Source: an uncultured Bacilli bacterium (GTDB taxonomy: Bacteria > Bacillota_I > Bacilli_A > RF39 > UBA660). From it: 64,000 bases of DNA. The translations under genes were made by a program, and so were the position numbers. How positions within the stretch are numbered: the first letter of the stretch is position 1; the number at the start of each line of letters is the position of its first letter. The stretch lies in assembly GCA_910588025.1 (NCBI GenBank), contig CAJUQG010000003.1:17149-81148 (forward strand), given 5' to 3'. Of this stretch, positions 28,401 through 39,500 are shown in pieces. Under the pieces are notes generated by a model that did not search any database, was not told where the DNA came from, and saw only the letters and a program-made list of their open reading frames with translations.

Positions 28401-31400
28401 AACTGTTTTTAAATCGCCATCTTTAATTTTTTGATGAGCTTCTCCCAGTTCCGCATCTATTTGAATGGAAGTTGTTGAGACTGGAACACTTACGGTGTAA
28501 GACGTAATGCCATCACCAAAAGACGGTGACCAAGAACCAATATCTGATTTAGTATCAGGGTCTAAAATGGAAATGGATTCTAAGTAAGCATTGCTACTTA
28601 ATTCTCGTGTAATTTGCATGGTGTATTCTTTTTCTGTTCCATCTTCTGCAGTTACAGTAAATTTGTGAGTATTTACATTTGAAGTAATTTCATCATCTGT
28701 TTTTAATGCTGTTTCATTCATTGTAACTTTAGCTTGGGTATCATTGTCACCTGGAAGAGTTGGAACGGTTACTAAGACATTGGTGCTATTTGCAACATTC
28801 ACCTTATTTGGAACGGTAATTTCATAGCGATTATTAGCAGCATTCCATGTTGCGATATGGTCAACCCCATCATACTTCATGGCTACGCCATTTTCTCCTA
28901 CTGTAACATCACTGCTTGCATTTCTTGTAATGTTAATGGTGTAGTCTTTATAAATACTTTTGTTATGAGCAAATGCTCTAATTACAAAGGTATTGGTATA
29001 AATATTTCCACTATCATAGGTTGTACCATGGTAAATGGTTTCAATATTTTTAGAACCAGTTCCAGAAGTCGTACCATTTTCTGTATCCATGCTAGTTGCA
29101 TCAAGAAGAATCGTTGCTACACTATTTTCAAACATATTTAAATTATAAGTATAATTGGTGTCTTCGATTGCTTTGCTTGGGTCATTATCAAATGTTTCAC
29201 CTGTTAAGTAATCATTAATTGGATTTCCGTCAATGGTAATCATAGATAATCTAGGTTCGGTATTATCTTCTCTAGTAATGGTTAGGTTATAAATTTTTGG
29301 TACATTCATTTCAGAAGTTACTGTAATCGTTACTAAATTATTTCCATATGCAAGATTCGTTACATCAAAACTAATGTCACTTGCTGCAGCTCCTGTATAT
29401 TTGTTACTTGTTATTTTCGCTGTACCATCTTGAGCTTTGATGTGTAATGATACGGTTGTTTGAGAGCTTGGAACTGTAATAGAACGATTTGGAGTTACTT
29501 TATCATTCCCTAAAATATCTACTAGAGTTTCACTATTGGCATTTGTTTCTAGTAAGTCTAATAAGTTGTTTGATGATTTTTGACGTTTTACTACGACAGT
29601 ATAGTCTTTACTTGGTGCAGTTTCATCTTCTGGTTGAACGGTTAGAATTCTATTTTGAGTCGAATCACTAGCATCAGAAGTCATGGTATATTCTGTTGTA
29701 TTATCTGGTGATACTGTAGCACCATCTGGTAATACCGCTTCTAAACGATATTTTGAAGTACCAGTTGGAACCTCAATCGTACAACTTGTATTAGCTCCTG
29801 TATATTCACAGAATCTTGAAGATGTTTGTTCATCTCCGAGATAAAGATTTACACGAGTTATCGTATTGTTCGTCGACTTTTTTCGCGTAATGATGATGTG
29901 ATACGTTTTGGTTTCACCATTTTCAGCTGTTACTAAATAATCAAAGGTGTTATCTGTAGAAGTTTGAAGATTTAAAGTACCTGTAGTAATAGCAGTTGCT
30001 TTGGAAGTTGTTTCGCTTGTAGTAATTTTAATATCACTCCATGTTACTGTTGTAATACTATTTTCTACTTCAACTTTGTAGGTAGAATTGGTAGCATCAC
30101 TAGGGTCTAGGGTGGCAGTAACACCATGAACTTTTACGTCATCCGTATCAACACTGTTATTTGCTTCTTTATACATTTTTAAGGTATAGGTTTTTTGGTT
30201 ACTTTTATCTTGGCTGTCAACGTTAATGGTAAAGGTATATTCATAGACAAATTGGTTTGTACCAGTAGGAACTAATTCCTTGTCATTATAAGATGTTAAA
30301 TCAATGGAACCAATATTTCCTGTTACCGTTGATTCGCTATGTGATTTGTCATATTCAATATTTATACTTGTTGTGTTATAAGGAAGTGGATTGGTTTTGG
30401 TAGATAATTCATAGCTATCTTTTGTTTTATTAAATTCAGGAATTAAGGTTGGAGTTGAGCCATTATACCCGACACGAATTTGATTTAATAAGGCATCATT
30501 GGACATTTTTCTGGTAATCACAATTTCATAGTCGATTGGTTGACCATTTTCTGCTTCGATGTGAACTTTTACGGTATTTGGTCCATATTTTAAATCAGAT
30601 ACGGTATTATTTGTAAAGGTAAGTCCAGTGTCTCCAAGTAGAGATGTACTTCTTACATTATCATCTTGCGTTTCATAATTTATGGTAACACTTGTAATTT
30701 CTGGGTCTACTTCGGCGGTATAACCAGTGGTTTTGGTTGGAGAAAATGTTTCTTTAATTCCGGTACCTGGTGTTACACTTAAGCTTTTTAATAAGTTATT
30801 GGAAGAAGTTAGTCTAGTAAAATCGATTTTATAGACACGATTAGAACCATCTTCGGCGGTAACAATTACTCCTACTTTAGTTGTTGTTTTTGGAAAAGTT
30901 TTAGAATCTGTATTTAATACTTTATTTGAAGTATCTACGGTTTCACTTGTACTCATATCAATGATACTTACTGATGCTTTATTGGTATCTTTAACGGTTG
31001 CACTTATAGTAATATCTCCGACATTTGCAGGGAAGGTATAGGTATAATTTCCCATACTCGCATCAAAGGTATTTACGAAATTTGGTGCAAGTGTTCCTGT
31101 TGGAGTTGATGTGATTGTTAAACCATTTGTAGCAGCTAATAAGTTATCATTGGATAAACGATGAATGTGAATAATATATTCTTTTTTGGTTACTCCATCT
31201 TCAGCGGTAACGGTTACTTTAATGCTATTATCTCCTACAACAAGGTTTTGAGTAGCATTGCCATCATCACCGATTTTTACAGTGCTTAAAGAGTCTGCTA
31301 CCGTTGCCGTGATGTTTACATTTGTTTTATTGGCCGCAACATCTGCGATTGTAAATTCTTTTTTTTCTGGGTCATTTACAGGATCAAAACCAGGTACAGT

Positions 31401-32771
31401 TACGCCATCTACTTCTAATACGTTTAAATTAACATTTTTAGATGGAGCAGTACGAATGATTTCAAACGGATAAGACTTGGTTGTACAATTGGTATTTCCA
31501 GGAATCGTTGCATATTCTGCTTTACATTCTTCTGATTTCACTAAAATTGTATAATTGTTTGTTGTATCTGTATTACCATTGGAATTAATTGTCCAAGACC
31601 CAATTGGAGCATCTAAAAAAGCATTGGCATCTGTTAAAGTTACGGTGATATCAGAAGATGCTGTTTTATAAGGAACAGTAATCGAATTGGCAGTATCATT
31701 GATATTATTAAATGCTATTCCATTGGTTCCTGTTACACTTGTAATAGAGGTATCATTAGACAAACGTTTTACATCTATTTTGTAAATGGTTGTATCTCCA
31801 GATTCAGCAGTTACGACAATGTTAATGGTGTTATCCCCTACATTTAACGTATGATTACCTGGGTTATCTCCACTTGGAGTTTCAAGTGGTCCGCTTAAGA
31901 CATTCATATTGGTAATATTTTTGACACTAGCATCCGTTGGTGTACCACTTAAGACGATAGAATCGACGGCATTTGGTACAGCAAAGGAATATTCTAAATC
32001 TGTATCTGAATCTGGAACAAAGCTAAATGGATAATCTAAATTATTACTTCCTGTTGCAGTTAATGTATTTAGTGTTCCAATTTTAGAAACGTTAGATGCT
32101 ACAGTTAAAACTAAGTCATTAAATGTAGCATCACCTTTGATTTCTATATTTTCTGGATTTGATAAAGTTGCCATCGTTTTATCAAAAGAAATAGTAATAT
32201 TTTCTCCTGATGAAACGTTATCTGATACTGTATAGTATAAAGCTAGGATAGTTCCTTCTTTTACTAGTGGTGTTTCTACTTGATCGTCCATAATCTCTGA
32301 AACAGCACTTTCTAATCCATTTTTATTTAAGAATGTTGGATCTGATATGGTCCAAGCTGTTCTTGTTGAACTTCCACTCTTTAACGGAAAAATGGCGTTT
32401 GGATTTTTACTTGAAGCTGGTGAATCATTTAAATTATATAAATTTGTATTTAAGCTAATTTGGGAAGGGTCTGAATCTATTTTTAGTCTCATATACACTA
32501 GTTCTGAGTCACTAGATGGTCTAATGTGAAGAAGAACCATTATCTTCATTCCTTTTTCAACTTGGGAATTTGTAATTAGATATTGGTCTAAATCGCCATC
32601 TAATGCTCTTTCAAAGCATTCAAATGCAGCATCTTCTGAATCCATACAAGTTTCACTTGTTACATTGTATGGAACAAAACTATAGTCATAACTTGCAGCA
32701 TTTACATTTTTTATGCCTAGAGCCATTCCTAATATAATTCCTAATACAATTATTATTTTGTTTTTTTTCAT
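25476..32771 (-). CDS. Giant cadherin-like repeat protein with C-terminal dockerin (2431 aa)
   Basis: The ATG at 32771 has AGGAG 8 nt upstream; the in-frame GTG at 32780 lies inside that site. Signal peptide KIIIVLGIILGMALGIKNVNA. The N-terminal region (about 25-230) contains MVLLHIRPSSDSELVYMRLK and GTILALYYTVSD; it may be a divergent cohesin-like fold, weakly supported. About 20 cadherin-like beta-sandwich repeats of 85-110 residues follow, recognised by starts such as SNNAFLSNITVG and ends such as TAEDGNSETYVVKI. The C-terminus is a dockerin with loops DVNGDGIIDPLD and DINIDGEIDPLD and helices ending NHYLER. No anchor, so dockerin docking is the likely means of surface attachment. Own terminator. 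Confidence 0.9.
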   Translation of the reverse strand: MKKNKIIIVLGIILGMALGIKNVNAASYDYSFVPYNVTSETCMDSEDAAFECFERALDGDLDQYLITNSQVEKGMKIMVLLHIRPSSDSELVYMRLKIDSDPSQISLNTNLYNLNDSPASSKNPNAIFPLKSGSSTRTAWTISDPTFLNKNGLESAVSEIMDDQVETPLVKEGTILALYYTVSDNVSSGENITISFDKTMATLSNPENIEIKGDATFNDLVLTVASNVSKIGTLNTLTATGSNNLDYPFSFVPDSDTDLEYSFAVPNAVDSIVLSGTPTDASVKNITNMNVLSGPLETPSGDNPGNHTLNVGDNTINIVVTAESGDTTIYKIDVKRLSNDTSITSVTGTNGIAFNNINDTANSITVPYKTASSDITVTLTDANAFLDAPIGSWTINSNGNTDTTNNYTILVKSEECKAEYATIPGNTNCTTKSYPFEIIRTAPSKNVNLNVLEVDGVTVPGFDPVNDPEKKEFTIADVAANKTNVNITATVADSLSTVKIGDDGNATQNLVVGDNSIKVTVTAEDGVTKKEYIIHIHRLSNDNLLAATNGLTITSTPTGTLAPNFVNTFDASMGNYTYTFPANVGDITISATVKDTNKASVSIIDMSTSETVDTSNKVLNTDSKTFPKTTTKVGVIVTAEDGSNRVYKIDFTRLTSSNNLLKSLSVTPGTGIKETFSPTKTTGYTAEVDPEITSVTINYETQDDNVRSTSLLGDTGLTFTNNTVSDLKYGPNTVKVHIEAENGQPIDYEIVITRKMSNDALLNQIRVGYNGSTPTLIPEFNKTKDSYELSTKTNPLPYNTTSINIEYDKSHSESTVTGNIGSIDLTSYNDKELVPTGTNQFVYEYTFTINVDSQDKSNQKTYTLKMYKEANNSVDTDDVKVHGVTATLDPSDATNSTYKVEVENSITTVTWSDIKITTSETTSKATAITTGTLNLQTSTDNTFDYLVTAENGETKTYHIIITRKKSTNNTITRVNLYLGDEQTSSRFCEYTGANTSCTIEVPTGTSKYRLEAVLPDGATVSPDNTTEYTMTSDASDSTQNRILTVQPEDETAPSKDYTVVVKRQKSSNNLLDLLETNANSETLVDILGNDKVTPNRSITVPSSQTTVSLHIKAQDGTAKITSNKYTGAAASDISFDVTNLAYGNNLVTITVTSEMNVPKIYNLTITREDNTEPRLSMITIDGNPINDYLTGETFDNDPSKAIEDTNYTYNLNMFENSVATILLDATSMDTENGTTSGTGSKNIETIYHGTTYDSGNIYTNTFVIRAFAHNKSIYKDYTINITRNASSDVTVGENGVAMKYDGVDHIATWNAANNRYEITVPNKVNVANSTNVLVTVPTLPGDNDTQAKVTMNETALKTDDEITSNVNTHKFTVTAEDGTEKEYTMQITRELSSNAYLESISILDPDTKSDIGSWSPSFGDGITSYTVSVPVSTTSIQIDAELGEAHQKIKDGDLKTVTLASSDETFTIEVTAENGKKETYTLKILREQSRVNSLKSLKIKDTEGNEFVVNAHASQLNRFTVTIPGTVDKVIFDAVSDSALAQIEYLGVDAGTSDTYSISTGTVTKEFTITSESGIEAKYYVEIIKLPKTDATLKKLAYKFNMSDTETEITLQDGVYEYTIPDVGNEIKNIIISGETTDTDASITSGNTTHSLNTGENTIEIHTVAEDTTKTLTYKIKVNRAKNGNAYLKTLTVGTYTFEEAIDFENTKNYTINVEETKEKLLASEILAEAVEPTSTVTLEDNDLELVTGDNIYHITVKAENDTEEHYTITVKKPASTNATLKEVKLNVGSLKETLSPTNDTYTIVVPFGTTSIDIEGIPSIAAATVDGNGTFNVADTPIILTVHPEDTNAPDKTYTFNIEISASDEATLNTLSVDEYPFTDGTNEVTFESEKENYSIGNIFQAVDKLHINAGKTNTNATVSYYYDNNEITSCHDASSCEITLDSALGAKNVEVRVLAADKIATKTYTISYTKVNSFNNNLSNIEAFDKENNALSLSEPFKPEVKTYKISIPNDLDTVRLNVTKEDNTSTVTMNGEEVLTKTFSSLAVGKTTVTIVVTAQNGDEETYTVDIERADYTASNDASLTDLKVMDVTDTTKEYALTPNFGSAADNHYSIGDIPYNLASLKIEASLSDTLASIKYYVNDVEQSSSTVNLPNTSGTIKVEVTAEDNTTKTTYEIAYTKTPSNNAFLSNITVGAGTLTPSFGKEVYEYTVDLSNDLNTIDFIATSEHSGALIKINGEDYVSGSTKTLDNLPVGETSVTIVVTAEDGNSETYVVKINRVDVVEEKITSITFGHTINDDYILSVTDEIAPSELKDQLDNENSKLFIYQEDGITEIAEDEYVGTGMVIKLIIDGVEKDSKTIVVLGDVNGDGIIDPLDSGKIINHYLERTELLNAYAIAGDINIDGEIDPLDSGKVINHYLERSFIHPRPIE

Positions 32772-32846
32772 AATATACACTCCTATATCATATTCACCCT
32801 ATTGTTGTCATTATAACATATTTATTTTTATTATTCTATTTATTTT

Positions 32847-33553
32847 TTAATTTACTGAGTCTATTTTCATTTGCATGTATCTTTGGAGTTTTACGCGGTC
32901 TGGTCCTGTCACTTCTTTATCATTTGTTACATCTGCTGCTATCATTTCTATTTCTTCTAATTCTACTTTCATTTGCATGTATCTTTGAAGTCTTACTCGA
33001 TCTGGTCCTGTTATGTATCCATCTCCTGTTAAGTCTCCTTTTACTACTATGATTAATTCATCATAACAAACATCTTCTACAATTAGTTTTATTTTCATGA
33101 ATGTTGATGCAATTATAGTTTCTTTATCTACTTCATTTCCTTCTTTATCATAGACATATAATGTAGTAGTTTCATTTTCAAAATTATTTAGATAGTCTTT
33201 TAGTAAAATACCTGGTTCTGATCCATATGTATATTCTAGTTTACTTCCATCTTCTTTTTCTTTTCTTTCTATTTGATAGACACTACTTGTTATTTTCTTT
33301 CTGATTACTTTAACTTCAATACTTGCTTTGATATTTTCATCATAATTACTTATTACATGAATGGTAGTTGTTCCATAACCAACACCTGTGATATTACCAA
33401 ATTCATCAACACTTGCAATTGTTTCATCATCACTCATCCATTTTACTTCTGTAAATGAAGTATTGATTGGATTTAGGGTATAAGTCATTTGTTTTAACTC
33501 ACCAACATCTAGTAAGATTCTTGTTTCACTTGGAGTGATACTTTCTAAATCAA
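32847..33553 (-). repeat. 3' homogenised segment, copy 1
   Basis: Comparison by eye with 41075-41781 (offset 8228) shows no difference over the first 441 bp (32847-33287) and scattered differences to about 33553. It encodes the Big_2 domain, linker module and dockerin. Confidence 0.9.
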
Positions 33554-36500
33554 AGTTATTATCAATTGTAATATTTAAAGTATATTCTTTTGAAGTAGTG
33601 CCATCTTCACTTGTCACTTTGATGATAAATTTATTTTCTCCACCACTTATTTCTACGGACGCATTGATATCTTGTGGTGTTGGCAAAATATCACTTGCAG
33701 TTACTGTCATGGTATTTGGAATCATCCAATTATAGGTGAAGTTTTCAGAGGCAAAACTATTTTCTAATTTACCTTGTTTTACTTCTAAGTTATCTAATAG
33801 AGCATTACTTCCCTTTTCTCTTGTTACCAGTATTTTATAAGTTTGTTTGGTGAATCCATCTTTCGCTGTTACAGTGATGACAAATTCATTGGTATTAGTC
33901 GTTGATAATTTTAAACTTTCGCTTAATTTAATCGTTGCAGATTCATCTTGTGGTGTTGCAATGATTTCACTTGGTAAGAGAAATTTTTTACTATTTGGTA
34001 CCGTTAGGTGATATTCGAAAATATCAGCATCAAAGTCTTCTATAAATGGATACCCTGTTACTTCTAGGAAAGATAATTTTGCATTGTCTTCTCTATTTTT
34101 ATTTACAGTAATTGTAATCGTTCTAGTATCGCCATTTTCTGCTTCAATTACAATTTCTCTTGTACTGGTACCGTCTGGTACTATTTCAGCTTCTACTCCT
34201 GTTACTTTCGCAAATTCTTGTTCTGTAATAACATCAAAAGATAACACAGAAGCAGAACTATCTAAATTGATAGTATAAGAAGTTTCTTCATAAGAGAAAG
34301 ATGGTTCTAACTCTCCAATGCTTGGAATTAAGCTAATTAAATGATTGTTATCACTAGATTCTCTGGTAATATGAATCGTAATATTTTTTGTTTCTCCAGC
34401 TTCACTGGTTACAGTTAGAACAAAGTCATTTAATCCAGCATGAAGATCTTTTTCTCCATCCCCAGTAACGGTGGTTGGGTCAGTGACCTCTGCATCAATC
34501 GTGACATTCGTTGTTCCAATTGGAACATTTACATTGTATTCTAAGGTATCAGGATTGAAGGTTGGATTTAATTCATAAGTGGTCATACCACTTCGAACTA
34601 CTAAATTATCTAAAGATAATATATCACTAGGTGCACGATTTACGGTGACATAATATTTTCTTATGACTCCAGTAGTAGAAGTGACTGTAATTACTATTTT
34701 GTTTTCTCCTACATTCAGTTCATATTCTCCAAGTCCTGTAACGATGGCACTGGCATCACTAGACTCTCCAAAGATTTCTATGTTACGAACATTATTTAAA
34801 ACATCAATTGAATACTCTAGTGTTTTCTTGTCAAAGTCAGGAGTTACATCTCCTTCTGAGGTATATAAGTAATCTAAGAAGGTTGTAGCATATTTTTGTT
34901 TTGTAACATTTAAGGTATAGATTTCTTTTGTTTGATTATCGGAAGCAGTAACCTCAATAGTGACAATATTATCACCTACTACTAAATTTTCATTTCCTGT
35001 CACTTTGTAAGTTGCATTTGCATCTTTTGGAATTACAGTTAAATCTAGAGTATCGGTTTCATAATTCACTAATAAATCATAGTGATTAATATAAGAGTTA
35101 AATTCAAAAGGATAATTTTTTACTTTTAAGTCTTCTAGTAAAGCACTCGAAATACTTTTTCTAGTTACATTTAGGGTAATGGTATTTGTTGTACCATCTT
35201 GGGCTGTAACAATAATGAAAACAGTATTATTTCCTACTTCTAAATGATTGTTTTTGATTTCATAAGTAGAAGTATCACTTTCTAAAATCACAGTTATATC
35301 TAACTCTTCTTCTTCGTTTTCTACCACTACATCATAAGTACTTACATGAGTATTGAATTCTGGGGTCATGGTACCATTATGAACGATTAAATCTGATAAA
35401 TTATTCATATTACTTTCTTCTTTGGTTAGTAAAATGGTATAAGCTTTTTTAGTTCCAATTTCACTAGTAACCTCAACAATTAACTGATTTAATCCAACAT
35501 TTATTGTTTTCGTACCAGTTCCTGTTATTACTGCGGTATCGCTTTCTGCAGTAGCTTCAATCATCACACTATTTACATCATTTGGAACTGTTAGGGTATA
35601 TAACGTTACGCCTTTATTAAATTCTGGAGTAAGTGTGTATCCTAGTACTTCTAAAGATGCTAAGTTGTTATTTTTATTTGGATTTTTCGTAACATGAATG
35701 GTATAAATTTTTTTCGAAATTCCATCTGGTGCTGTTACTTCAATTATTACTTCATAATCTTTATTTTCTGTAAATTGATTACCGATTATCTGGTAGTTCG
35801 CATCTTTTTCCATTGGAAGAATGGATTCAAAATCTAATTCTTTTTTGGTCGTTGTCGTTGTGTAAGTATAAGTATCTGTATCAAAGTTTGGACTTAACAT
35901 ATCATCTTTTAGTGATAAACTTTTTAATCTAGCATCATCACTTGGAGCACGTGTTATCACAATTTGATAGTCTCTTATTTTTCCTTCGGTACTTAATACA
36001 CGAATTAAAATAGTATTTTTGCCAACTTCTAAGTGATATTCTCCGTTTCCACTTACGATGGCTTCGGTATCTTCACTTGTTGCAGTAACATTCATTGTAG
36101 TTGTTTTATATGGAACGGATACTTCATAATATTGCAGTTCTTTTTTAAATTCAGGATCTAATGAGCCATTATCTAGTATTAAGCTAGCTAGGTAATCACT
36201 ACCACTCACACTTTCTTGACGAGTTACTATTACAGTATAATCTTTGGTTTTTTGTGATTCACTCGTAACGCGAATGGTAACGGTGTTTTCTCCTACTTCA
36301 AAAGAATCGTTATTGATGATTTCAAAAGTAGCATTTTCATCTTCTGTTTCAATGTGGAAAGAGCCTTTTAATATTTCATAAGGAACTGAAACGGTATAAT
36401 CTGTGATAGATGGTGAGAATTCTGGTGAAATTTCTCCTTCTTCTAATAATAAATATTTTAAATTTGCATTGTCCGATTTTTGCTTTTCAACTGTCAAAGT

Positions 36501-39500
36501 ATAAGTAAGTGAGGTAGTATTATCTTCTGCTACTGTCGTAATAATAATATCAGTTGTAGAGTCCGTTAATTCGTATTCTCCATTTCCCATTACTTTTGTG
36601 GTTTTCATTTCTGGAGTAGCCATCACGGAAATCTTATTGGTTGTACTTGGTACTGTTAAAGTGTAAGTAAATTCTTGATGGTTGGTATTTGGTACCCAAA
36701 CGCCTTCTGTGGTAGTTACTAAACTTAAGTAAGCATTATCCGATGGCTTTCGAATCACATTTAATTCATATAATTTAATATCTCCTGTTTCTGAGATAAC
36801 TGATAAAGAAATATTATTATTGCCAACTGCTAAAGCATATTTTCCATTCCCATTTAGTTTGGATAATGGATTACTTTTTACACCTGTTACCGTAATGGAT
36901 GAAATTTCATAAGGAAGTTCTACGGTATAAGATGTTTTTTCACGGTCGAATTCTGGATTTAAAGTACCCTCTGATAATATAATATTTTCTAAGTAATTAT
37001 CGTTATTAGCTGGGCGATTTATCACAACGTTATAGACTTTACTACTACCATCTTCGGCAATTGTCATAATTCTTTTTAAATTTGGTCCCACTTTTAATTT
37101 ATTATTGTCTAATAATTTATAAGTTGTAGTACTTACTTCGGTAGTTGCTAAGATGGTAATTTCATTAATCCCTTCTTCTACATCTACTGAATACATTAGG
37201 GTATCTTTATCAAATTCTGGATCTAAAGAATAAGTTGTATCTCCATTTATTATAGAAATACTCTCTAAGTTGGTATTGTTATTTTTCTCTCTGGTAATTT
37301 CTAAGTAATAAGTTTCCGTTGTTCCTGTTTCGCTTGTTGTAATAATCTGAACATAGTTTACACCAACAGATAATGTTTTTGTTCCTGTTCCCGTAATCTT
37401 AGTTGTATTTACCTCTGCAGCAGCTAAAATATCTACTGAATCAATATTATTTGGAACGGTTACTTGATAGGTTCCAGTATTAATATTTTGAAATTCTGGC
37501 ATTAATTCATAAGTAATCGCATCTTTTTTTACTTGTAAGTTACTTAAATAAACGTTTTCATTTTTTTCACGATATACTTTTAGCGTATAAATTCCTGTTT
37601 CTCCATTTGATGATGTAACTGTAATGGTTACTTCATTTAATCCAACTTCAAAGTCTTTATTACCTGAAACGAAATAGGTTGCGTCTTCATCTTCTGTTTC
37701 AACATTCATTTGTTTAATTTTTGTATATTCATTTGGCACTGAGAAATAGTATTCGGTAATACTTGGATTAAAGTTTATTTCTCTTTCGGGATCAATAATC
37801 TCTAATTTTTTTAAATCAGTATTTCCAGCCATACTTCTCGTTACTTTATAATGATATTCTGTTGTTTTTGTTTTATCTTCGCTAGTTACGGTGATAACAA
37901 TATCATTTTCTCCAGGATCTAGATTTACTTTTCCGTTTCCTGTCACCGTTTGATAAGGGTGCCCTTTGGTTACGGTAAACCATATTTGTTTAATATTTGA
38001 AGGAACTGTTACTTCATAAGTTAACGTGTCTTTGTCAAACGTTAAAGGATTTAAGACACAAAAACTTGGATTTTTTGAACATAAGGAATCAACTAAACCA
38101 TTTACTTCAATATTAATTGGAAAGGCATTATTACTTGCAGGTCTTGTGACATGAATGGTTATCGTTCTAATTGTGCCAGATTCTGCCATCACTTTAATTG
38201 GAAAGTCGGTAGTACCAGCTGGAACTTCAAAGGTTCCAAGACCATCGATTTTAGCAAAGTTATCTTCTGCTTTGGCAAGAAAGGTAATGCTTGTTTCTAG
38301 TTCATCTAACGTTACTGAGTATTCTAAACCTTCTAAATCAAAGGTTGGAGTGTAATTTTTAATATTGGTTTCATTTGTGATTTCATTGGTTGCTGTAATA
38401 TTTAGAGATGATAAAAAATTGTTTTCGCTTGGGAAACGAAGTGTTGAAATTCTGGCATGACCAGACCCTTTTTTGGCATAGTTACGGGTAGGACTACTAC
38501 TTACATTATTGGTTGAAATGGTTTTTGTTTTTATATCATTTGATGTAGCACATCCATAGCAATAAGTAGATTTTGTCACTGTGTCATATGATATTAGTTT
38601 GTCAGAACCGATGTAGGAAGAACCTCCTCCACCTGCTCCATGACCACGGTTTCCGCCACCTCCACCAAAGTAGCCAGCACCTCCACCAGGTCCTCCATAA
38701 GTCATGTTACAGAAATTTCCTCCCTGACCAAAGTATCCACGTCCACAATTTTTATTGTTTCCAGTTGGACAATAACCACCTACGGTAAGATTTGCACCTG
38801 TTCCGTTGTAACCATTATATCCACGCGTATAGGTGTCATATCCATTGTTACCAAGGTATCCTCCACCGTGTCCGTTTAAGTTTGTGGTAGTAGATCCGCC
38901 GCCACCACCTCCAGAGGCAACAATCACAATGGCATCTCTATCACTTGATAGATTAGAAAGTAAACTTGGAATGGTAGAAATATGAGTAGCTCCTCCGCCA
39001 CCATATCCCCACTGACTAGAATGTCCTGGAGTTCCTCCTCCATTATATCCACCATTTACAGTGTCTCCAGTACCTCCTACAGTGATATATAATTTTGTAC
39101 CTTCTTTTAAATAAACAACACCAGTTGAATATGCACCATATCCACCGTTTCCGCCACCTTGTGAACCCCAAGCTTCTAAACGGTAATATCCGTTTGCAGG
39201 GGCTGTGAATGTTTCAATATTTCCAGTATATGGATAATCATAGTTTAATACTAAATCAGAACTTTGTTTTTCTAAAATTATTTCATAAACCGTTGTTTTA
39301 GAATTTGGTTCTGTAACAGTAATTTTACCTGTTGAAGTTGCTTTGATATAACCAAATCCTTCTAATTTAATGGTTGCTTCTTCATCAAAAGCAATGGCAT
39401 TTACATTAACACTCATGGTGTTAGCCATTATTTTTGCTGTATAAGTTAAAGTCTCTGGATTAAAAACGGGGTCTAATTCAAAGTTATTTATAGATAAGGA

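Noticed and set aside
32785..32820. A copy of the TTTTGTC promoter block upstream of the 2431-residue giant
   Set aside because: A TGTCATTATAACA stretch is present, but the order and spacing do not match the block before the other two giants.
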